Shown in pieces: positions 1 to 64,000 of a stretch of DNA of 64,000 nucleotides. Every line of letters begins with the position of its first letter. Positions within the stretch are counted from its first letter, which is position 1. Source of the stretch: Microcebus murinus. Lineage: Eukaryota; Chordata; Mammalia; Primates; Cheirogaleidae. The notes under the pieces were generated by a model. That model was not told the origin of the DNA, searched no databases, and was given only the letters and a program-made list of their open reading frames with translations. Both the position numbers and the translations under genes were made by a program. The stretch spans positions 143,752,501 through 143,816,500 of the forward strand of contig NC_134104.1 in assembly GCF_040939455.1 (NCBI RefSeq), written 5' to 3'.

Positions 1-1539
1 AGACCAGACTAATACTTGTGCTGCCTTTCTAGTATTTGCTTAAGATATATTTTAGCTTACCAAACCACACTGGTGAGGGTATTGGAAGGAGGAGGTGGAG
101 GGGAGAAAGGATGTAGTTTGGTTTTTGAATTTTGGTTTTCTTTCGTTTTCTATGGCCACGAATCAGAAGACAGATAGTAATTAATAATTCCTCCTTGAAA
201 ATCCAAAGCCAAAGTTGTTCTTAGCAACTTCCCATCAGGGCTTTAGCAAGAAACAAGGTGACAGGATTTTATAGTATGTCCAAATATGCAGACTGTGCCC
301 TCACTATAGTAAGTAATATGACACATTCCTGTTGGTGGACACAAACCATTATAAGGATCTGCTCTCTGTCCTTTCTGTTATCCTCACTAGCCTGATGGTG
401 ACTGGATCCGCCCTCCCACCTGCAGCCCCCATAGCATCACCTACAATGGCTGACAATTCCTGCAGGTTCTGAACCATAGATTCACAAATGCATAAAAGAC
501 AATGAATGTCAGAGCTGAAGGGATCAGACATACCCAGGCTAATGGATATCAACTGGGAGATTCGGGAAAATATGCTAGATTTGTTTAAAAGGTGCAAAAA
601 CACACATTAAGCCTCATAGCCTGATCCCTCCCCTCTCCCTCTGCTAGTGCCCTGTAGCACTGTGCAGTGATGACTTCAAAGCATCTTTTTCTGACACCAC
701 ACGTGCTATTAGTGTTCTGGTGACATTTTATTCCCACAGCAAAACCCTGTATTATCTCAAAACAGGGTTAGTGAACTCTATAGGTGCCATGTTGATGAAA
801 TCTAAATTTCATAGTCATTACACTCATCTCAAGTTCCCTTGCATGATGAATAGGAACAGAGGCTCTGCAATACTTTGTTTACCATGTACAACTTATATTA
901 CTTAAGACTGTACTTTTTCTTGCATCCTTAATGCATTCTGCATTCTTGCTACCTTGCTACTTTGCATCCTTGCTACCAAAACACAAAATTAATTGCAATC
1001 CTTTTTCATTTTAAATTTTAAATTTAAAAAAATTACCTATATCTTGATGATCTCTTATAGTGGGTGCCAGAACATATTTTGGGAATAAAAGGAAAGATGA
1101 GCTGCAGGAAAGATTGAGAATGACCATGCTACTGTTTTCATTTTAGTTGACAAAGTAAAGGCGCAGGGAGAGAAAGTGGGACCTGAACAAGGTCATATAA
1201 CTACACAGGAGAATTTTTATGAGATGTTATGTTTCTTAACTCCAAGCCTTCAACTTTTCCCATCACACCACAATAGCCAGGTCCTAGGAATAGAAATCTA
1301 ATCCTGGTCCCCAACCAAGCCATCAGCAATCACCAGAAATAGCCTCCATAAAACCAGCTGAGAAATGCTCAGGAAACCAGCAATCCCCTCTACAGTAGCC
1401 AAACCCTACTCCTTGCCCTACCCTTAGAGAAGTTAACTATGACCTTGAGGAGCCAGCTGAATAACTCACCCTCAAGAAAGACAACAGTTTTCTCATTTTG
1501 AAGGGCTAGTTATTTCTCTTCTCAGTTATGTCAAAAGAC

Positions 1540-1790
1540 CTTCACTCCATTTTTTAATTAACTAATCATTGTAAATTTTGAAAATAATACATATGATGCT
1601 TTTTAAGCCCTGCAAACAGCTCAGAAGGACATAAAGGTGAAAGGTAAAAAGTGTCCATATCTACTCCACAACCTCACAGCCACCAGTCCTAACACCAGAA
1701 GTAACCACTATAAACCGTTCTGCATCAGAAATATTAGGTATATACATTTATTTACATGGCATGCTGTCCCTCCAAACTCTTGCTATTTAA
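1540..1790 (-). repeat. L1M (old L1) fragment, left part
   Basis: The reverse complement reads like the 3' region of an old mammalian L1M element (plus strand: paired cctc..cagtcct..taaccact wording). It appears to belong with the fragment at about 2696-3110, from which it is separated by a younger L1 insertion. Family assignment is by eye. Confidence 0.55.
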
Positions 1791-2069
1791 ACCCTTGTTC
1801 CCATAATCAGGATCTGAATACAGATAAGTCTTCTGATAAATCCCTTACTATCCAAACTCTCGGTTCTTCTTTTGTAAAACTCAAGAACCAAACAGATTCA
1901 GACAATCTGTTATCCTCCACTGTCTGAACTCTCACAAAGCTAGTTCTTGATATACAAACTTAGGAACTGAATTGGGTTTGACAGTTAAAGACTTCAGTAG
2001 GTGTTTGTATATACATACATATACACGCATATTCTATTCTGATATATACTGATATACATAAAAGCTTTT

Positions 2070-2690
2070 ATTGGGACTGCAAACTAGTTCAACCTCTGTG
2101 GAAAGCAATATGGAGATACCTTAAAGCGATACAAGTGAATCTACCATTTGATCCAGCAATCCCATTGCTGGGCATCTACCCAAAAGATCCAATGACACTC
2201 TACAAAAAAGACACCTGCACTCGAATGTTTATAGCAGCACAATTCATAATTGCAAGGCTGTGGAAACAGCCCAAGTGCCCATCAATCCAAGAATGGATTA
2301 ATAAAATGTGGTATATGTATACCATGGAGTACTATTCAGCTCTAAGAAACAATGGTGACATAGCACATCTTATATTTTCCTGGTTAGAGCTGGAACCCAT
2401 ACTATTAAGTGAAGTTTCCCAAGAATGGAAAAAGAAGCACCACATATACTCACCAGCAAATTGGTATTAACTGAACAGCACCTAAGTGGTCACATAGGTA
2501 CTACAGTAATAGGGTATTGGGCAGGTGGGAGGGGGGAGGGGGCGGGTATATACATACATAATGAGATGTGCACCATCTGGGGGATGGTCATACTGGAGAC
2601 TCAGACTTGTGGGGGGAGGGGGGAAAATGGGCATTTATTGAAACCTTAAAATCTGTACCCCCATAATATGCCAAAATAAAAATAAACAAA
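2070..2690 (+). mobile_element. 5'-truncated L1, ORF2 C-terminus plus 3' UTR
   Basis: The frame from about 2135 to 2470 gives the conserved end of L1 ORF2p (phrases such as [27 protein letters not shown] and YTMEYYSA). A G-rich 3' UTR and an A-rich tail near 2670-2695 follow. The copy lies inside an older inverted L1M. Flanks give a weak possible target duplication (about aaagcttttat before, aaaccttttat after). It is a dead fragment. Similar tails occur at 37331-37890 and, inverted, at 62476-63043. Confidence 0.88.
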
Positions 2691-2695
2691 AAAAC

Positions 2696-3110
2696 CTTTT
2701 ATATTTGCATTATATAAAGTTACTTACAAATTCATTATATACATACTGCTTTAAATTTTGCCCTTTTTTCATCTAATACATCTTGAACATCTTTCTATGT
2801 CAGTAAATGGAAATCTGCCCTATTCTTTTTAATGACTGCATAGTAGTCCGATGAAAGAACTACATTTAGCCTTTTGCCCATTGGTAGATACTTAGGTTGT
2901 TTTAGTTTCTTGTAATTACAAACAAGGTTGTAATGAGCATACTTATACATATATCTTTGAGATGTTGAACATAAATATCTCAGATTTCTATAAGTGAAAG
3001 TGCTGGGTCAAAAGGTATGTGCAATCTTAATTTTGATAGATATTGTCAATCAGCTTTCCAAAATCTCCTAGCAATTTGTATTCTCCCAACAGCTCCTATT
3101 ACCTCTAACT
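2696..3110 (-). repeat. L1M (old L1) fragment, right part
   Basis: The plus strand reads like the inverted 3' part of an old L1 (ttgaacatctttctatgtca, then tgctgggtcaaaaggtatgt). It probably continues the fragment at 1540-1790. Confidence 0.65.
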
Positions 3111-3352
3111 CCATCCATGACTCTCACTTTTAAAGGACAAATAAAATGTCTGCCCTGAAGGAGTTAACCCTCTCAAGCCCACTACTACCATATTTTCCCA
3201 GACATCTTAACAAATGAATAACAACTCTTATGTCTCAGAAGATTGTGGAAAGAAAGTGCTTTTTAAAAACTATACTCTTTATATCTGACCATAAGAATAG
3301 TTGAGATAAACATGCTTCCTACAACAGTGAGAATATTTCAATGAGATCTTAC

Positions 3353-59066
<55,714 letters not shown>

Positions 59067-60589
59067 CCTGGGAGGGGATGGAGAAGAGGCTCGCCGCCAG
59101 GCCCGTGCAGGGCACGTTCACCTTCCCATCTGCAGTGCTGAGAATCTGGACAAGGAGGTTGTTCATTCTGGCTCCACCCACCCCAGACGGCACAACCTGG
59201 CAACACCTCTCACCACCAGGGAACCAGACAAGATCATTCCTTTCTCAATGCTTTTCTGACCTCAGGAGCAGCCAAAACAGTTCCAGTTTTCAGGATCTGG
59301 AGGAGGCCTCTTCCACGCATGAGGCAACATAAACCCGGCAGGTAGTGAGCACTATTTCTCTAACAGGCACTATTATTACTCTCTCCTCTGTCCACCACCA
59401 CAGCCCATAAGAAGGCATTGTCCCCACCGTTCAGAGGAGGAAACTGAGGCTCCAAGAGGTTCCAGTCATTTGCCTCATGAATCTGCTAATGGCATTTCCC
59501 AGTTCTGACCCCAGATCTACCAATTCCAAGTTTCTTCTCTCGACCACTGTACCACATCACCCTATTGGTACAAGCAAAACTCGGTTGACAGTCCTTCCTC
59601 TCTCCTAGATGCTGGGACAGGGAGGGAAGGCCCAGTCCTGAAGGCGTGGATATACAAGTGGCTAGGACACAGGGCCACAACCACTGCCTCTCCTGCCTCC
59701 CCTCCCTTCTTAAAACAATACAAAATAACCCTTGGGGTATTTGTCCCTGAGACTGCCATTGCCTGCCTAAGTGTCTGCACCCCCCAAAGGCACTTTCCTC
59801 TTTCAGGACATAACCCCTATTTTGTTCCTATTTGTAGCCCTGTGGTCTAGCACATAAGGGGTGCTTAAATATCTGCGGTATAGCGATTTGAATGCAAGAC
59901 CCAGAGAAGATGCACATTACTGATTTTCTCCAGTGTGGCCTGGGTGGCTGGAAAGAAATGTCTGGCAGCCCTGACTATGTGGCAGGCCTCAATAAGCATG
60001 CCAAACAAAGGCAGGAGAGGAGAGTGCCCAGGAGAGCTTCAAGAAGCAGCTGCCAAGGAGACAAGGGAAAGGTGGGGGTCAGAAGAGATGTCCCATAGGA
60101 TTCCATCTTCTAGGGATGGCAGTGGGAAAGGCACATTGGTGGGAAGGATCTTAAATAGGTGAACAGTTCAGGTGTTCACAGATGCCATGTATCTATGGAG
60201 TCATAAAATCTATTGGGTTTTTTTGTTGACCAAGACAATTGTCGGATAAGTAATAATTATTACTATTTCTGTCATTTCAAATCTTGGTGGGAGGTCAAGG
60301 AGGGGAGCAGACCCAAGCAGGTACAAATGGTAGTTTATTTTGAACACATTTGGCTTCTCGGGAATATGGTATGTAAATGGTGCTACATTCCTTAGGCAGA
60401 ATCAGACACATGACTCTTAAGTCAGAATACAAAATCCTACCTACACTTTTCATTCAACAATTTCTAAATTATATGACTGTTGTTTATACAGGGGTGACTG
60501 AAGAGAGCATGAAAAAAAAAAACTTAAAGAATCGATGCACCAGAGAATAAAGATATGTTTATCTTCCAAATATTGTCAGTCATTTGTCA

Positions 60590-61260
60590 AATAAGTATTT
60601 CTTAAACTGGTCATGATCACACAAGTAGAACAAGAAAACCTCTATAACTGACAGGGAGTTAATACCCCTCCTTTATAAATAACCTTTTGCACTGCAAGAA
60701 AAGACCAATACTCTGACCAAAATGTACAACGGTTCTAAATAGACAATTCACAAAAGAACACCAAGTAATTTCTACTAAATATATGGAGAGTGGATAAACA
60801 GGATCACCCTCACTGGTGCATAAAAAAATGAAAAATTTAAAAAGATATCATTGGAAAATAATTACAAGAATGACACCAAATGTTCTGAGCATCTGTTACA
60901 GGGGAAATAAACTATATCATGGATAGATTTAGCCTCACTGATGTTTGCCACAGTGAAAAACTGAAAATAACCCTAAATGTCCCAAAATGTATAACAGATT
61001 TAAATCAGTTATAGAATATCCATACAGTAGGACACCACACAGTTATTTTTTTAAATGACGTTGTGAAAGAACATTTAATGATAAAGTTAGTAAATGAAAA
61101 ATACAGGCTACTGTAGGGGTGAAAAGGCATATAATCCCAAACAAGTTTTAAATACATAAAATATATTGAAAATATGCCAAAATGTTAACAGTCACACCAC
61201 TGGGATCAGACAGGGTTTTAATTTTCATCCTTATGTTTTTCTGAATTTCCAATCACTCTA
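60590..61260 (+). repeat. L1M fragment, sense
   Basis: Degenerate L1 ORF2/3' wording: gaccaatactctgaccaaaa, agacaattcacaaaagaaca, tgaaaataaccctaaatgtc and tttttaaatgacgttgtgaa. Confidence 0.6.
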
Positions 61261-61650
61261 CAATGTACCGACTTATTAATCAGACCATAAATGTTATTAA
61301 AATGAGACTCTCTAAGAGTTTGATTGAAGAATTCAAACACGAAATGTTTCCACTGTATTTACAAATACAATAAAAGCTATTCACTTCAAAATAATCTTTT
61401 CATATTCCTCTAGAAACCAACAGTCAGCTCTTAATGTTATGTGGGCAAACATCAAATGTATTTCACCCACTTATGTTTCTTCTTTTTCTTGGTACGATCT
61501 CAGGAAAGGGGAAAGGAGGAATGCCCAACCACACGGAAGGCTTTTTTATTCCTAACAGGATTCGCTGAGAGTTACATTCTCAGTGTAGTGAAGAATGCTT
61601 TATATCTCCACCCTAGAATATAGATGACTCAGTTGTCAGTTCTCTTTAAA

Positions 61651-61682
61651 CACACACACACACACACACAAAAACACACAAC
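61651..61682. repeat. (CA)n microsatellite
   Basis: About eleven CA dinucleotides, then aaaacacaca. Confidence 0.95.
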
Positions 61683-61754
61683 TCGTGGCCTATTTGTAAG
61701 ATGAAATTATTAAATACAAGTGGTAATAATTTACCATAGTGACAGAACCCTTCA

Positions 61755-61925
61755 TCACTAATATGTACTAAGCACCCAGTAGGTGCTTTATGTCACTGTG
61801 TCTTTTCATTCTTACAAGCCCCATGAGATAGGCACGACTATGTCCCCATTTTACATACAGGGAAACTGAGGCAAAGAGAAATTAAGCTACTTGCCACAGT
61901 CATACAGAAATTGGTAATGCTAGAA
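61755..61925 (-). repeat. MIR SINE, inverted
   Basis: ctaagcacccagtaggtgct, ccccattttacatacaggga, aactgaggcaaagagaaatt and acttgccacagtcatacaga: a well-kept inverted MIR. Confidence 0.75.
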
Positions 61926-62475
61926 TTTCAACCTTGTTTACTTCATTTTAAGAGATAAACTACACTCTAAAGGGCCAAGACAGAGGCTAAAAGATCAGCA
62001 TCCAGTTAAATCACTATAGTGTGCGATTATTTTGCCTGGCACTAAGCACTCTCTGCCCCACACCTTCAGTTTTCTTAATGGTGCGAAAGCTACAACATAC
62101 CATAAAGACAGTTGCACACTGCTGCACTATTGACTTTTAGTCATTTTCACCGTGTCCCTATGAGAATTCAAAGTTCAGTTGTTGGGAGGTGTCACAGGCT
62201 GCCTATCTACTCCCAATGAAGCAGATGCAATAAAAACATAAAAGTACCAAGTAGATTTTGATATAAGCACGTCTGAAACAGAGCAGACCCAGGTCATTGT
62301 ATTTTTAATTAATCATTGTATATATGTATCCACATGAAATTCTGTAACTGACTTACAGGATTAGAGCAAAGACTGCCAACAGGGGTGGGCTCCCGGGGAG
62401 CTGAAATGAGCAGAGAGGGAGGCTTTACCTTCATACTTTATCTGTGTACTACCTGATTTTTCTTTTTTTGACAAA

Positions 62476-63043
62476 ATAAATTTTTTTTAATTTTTATATA
62501 AAAATAATTTTTTTCAGCATATTATGGGGGTACAAATGTTAAGGTTACATATATTTCCCTTGCCTCTCCTCCCCCCTCGAGTCACAGCTTCAAGCGTGCC
62601 CATCCCCCAGTTGGTGCACTTCATACTCATTATGTATGTATATACCCACCCACGCCCAGCCTGCCCAACAACCAATAGATGTTATTCCTATATGTCCACT
62701 TAGGTGTTGCTCAGTTAATACTAATTTGCTGGTGAGTATATGTGGTGCTTATTTTTCCATTCTAGGAATACTTCACTTAATAGAATGGGTTCCAGCTCTA
62801 GCCAGGAAAATACAAGAGGTGCTATATCACCATCGTTTCTTATAGCTAAATTTACTCCATGGTATACATATACCACATTTTATTAATCCACTCATGTATT
62901 GATGGGCACTTGGGTTGTTTCCACATCTTTGCAATGGTGAATTGTGCTGCTATAAACATTTGAGTGCAGATGTCTTTTTCATTGAGTGACTTTTGTTCTT
63001 TTGGGTAGATGCCCAGTAATGGGATTGCTGGATCCACTTGCAT
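62476..63043 (-). mobile_element. 5'-truncated L1, inverted
   Basis: The minus strand gives the ORF2p C-terminus ([21 protein letters not shown]), then the G-rich 3' UTR and an A-rich tail (plus-strand T runs at 62480-62515). A 14-base direct repeat with one mismatch (ctttt-t/c-ttgacaa) flanks it at about 62462-62475 and 63044-63057. It is the same L1 lineage as 2070-2690 and 37331-37890. An internal change near 62850 breaks the frame. Confidence 0.85.
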
Positions 63044-64000
63044 CGCTTTTCTTGACAACAAATTTGTTTACTTTGGGGGATGCCAAAAGCCATCAATGAT
63101 GCCAGATCAACTCTGGTATGCTAGGGGTACAGACAGATCCATGTTGAGACCAGAAAGAATAAGTTTTAAAACTGACCCCCTCCTCCCCACAAGAAGGGGG
63201 CCATAAACCATCAGGAGTAAGAATCCAAAGTCAGAATTCATTCTGGGGACTTCAATTTATTTTCTTTGCTTTCCTTTCTTTTTCTCTTGGGGGAAGGGGC
63301 GCAAAGGCAAGAGGAGAAGTGTAGGGATTCTCTTAAGAAACTCACTCAAAATCTTTCAAAAGGCCCCTGGAAAAGTAAGAAGTGCTGGTCACAAGCCAAG
63401 CCTTCCCTACCCAGGGCATTTAAGTAGAACAAGAATGACCAGATCTCCTTGCCACCCCCCTCAGCTATCTCACCAGCCTGACCCAAGCCACAAATCTCAG
63501 TTCAGTGGCCTGCCATAAACCTACAGCTGGCTCAGTCTAGCTTCTCTCCTTTGTCCATCAACTTTAAATTGCTCCTCCACTGATAGCTTTATTTACACCC
63601 AACTGTATACATGCCAAAGTCAAGATGGTGATTCTGAAACCAGTTGCCAAGTCCAGCTCTGAACTGTCTTTGTAAAATGTACATCCTAAAAGTCATATTC
63701 CCAGTAAAAAGTAAACACCACAAATAGCTATCTCCCTAATACGCAGTATCTCTTGACTTGTTTTTAAATCCATACCTCTTTTGTTGAAATTTTCTCACAC
63801 TCACCTAAGACACATGTGACCGCACCCCATAGGATCTGTAGCTTTCAAAATACTACAATCCTAATATTTACAAAGCACCTTCCCTACACTAGGCACTGTG
63901 CTGGGCATCAGGGGTTTGATAGTAAAAGATAGCCACTATTCCCACCTTCTAGAAGTGTATTGTTTGTTAGGGAGATAAACATTAAATTTTAAAAACCATA

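Larger units (their letters stand above)
1..3352 (-). other. TRANK1: TRANK1 intron after the motif VI exon (partial)
   Basis: No further TRANK1 exon was found here, although the exon at 3353 ends in phase 1 with a donor and must continue leftward. Positions 1-1500 hold no repeat or gene that I can name. From about 1540 to 3110 lies an old inverted L1M copy interrupted by a younger L1 tail. Short open frames in this stretch have no splice or similarity support. Confidence 0.7.
59068..64000 (-). other. TRANK1: Upstream TRANK1 intron / 5' region (partial)
   Basis: 4.9 kb, with inverted MIR traces (about 59395-59480 and 61755-61925), an old sense L1M fragment (about 60590-61260), a (CA)n run (61651-61682) and a young inverted L1 tail (62476-63043). 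No CpG island, TATA-like promoter or further coding exon was recognised, so the promoter is probably further right. Confidence 0.6.

Noticed and set aside
1637..1927. 96-codon plus-strand frame
   Set aside because: It lies largely over an inverted old L1M fragment and has no protein-like features.
1..3352. The next TRANK1 coding exon
   Set aside because: No frame here combines a phase-1 acceptor with TRANK1-like sequence; it should lie left of the window.
59068..64000. TRANK1 promoter or CpG island
   Set aside because: No CpG-rich stretch or convincing core promoter. The pyrimidine tract before 59067 is a splice acceptor, so transcription starts further upstream.

Overview
This window is vertebrate nuclear DNA, almost certainly from a primate and most likely a strepsirrhine (lemur-type). 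The coding sequence is broken into short exons with canonical GT/AG borders. The introns are filled with Alu dimers, L1 tails, MIR, MaLR LTRs and hAT fragments. The young Alus share a long linker between the two arms (reading like ctactataaatagaaag and ggccaactaatatatata). I associate that linker with strepsirrhine Alus rather than with human Alu families. No bacterial or phage features, rRNA, tRNA or CRISPR array were seen.

One gene occupies the window: TRANK1 (tetratricopeptide repeat and ankyrin repeat containing 1), on the minus strand. Sixteen consecutive coding exons run from an ATG-bearing exon at 58936-59067 down to 3353-3509. Their splice phases join without a break into one open frame of 5173 coding bases (1724 complete codons plus one base). 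This is the N-terminal part of the protein. The remaining C-terminal exons lie beyond position 1, and the promoter and 5' untranslated exon(s) lie beyond 64000 or are not recognisable. In order the protein shows TPR-like helical repeats (about residues 9-120), a helical region, scattered ankyrin repeats (about 275-330 and 500-590), and a long low-complexity linker. A UvrD-like superfamily 1 helicase core follows, with motifs I, II, III, IV, V and VI all recognisable. A single 2883-base exon (12459-15341) carries motifs I to IV. Motifs V and VI lie on small separate exons.

Layout: 59.1-64.0 kb is upstream intron with old L1 and a young inverted L1 tail. 43-59 kb holds seven small TPR/helical exons among LTRs and Alus. 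30.4-43.3 kb is a 12.9 kb intron with most of the L1 activity: a 5'-inverted L1, an old L1 hit by two Alus and by another L1 that appears to carry a 3' transduction, an LTR with a fresh 90-bp tandem duplication, and a CCAAT-bearing minisatellite in an LTR-like element. 21-30.2 kb is another large intron (L1, HAL1, compound microsatellite). 12.4-21 kb contains four exons including the giant one. 3.3-9.7 kb holds four exons finishing the helicase core.

I did not find evidence for a hidden new system. The most notable items are the complete helicase motif set in an animal TPR/ankyrin protein, the ATG one base inside its exon, and several unusual retrotransposition products. Repeat family names come from recognition by eye and borders are approximate unless target-site duplications are given.
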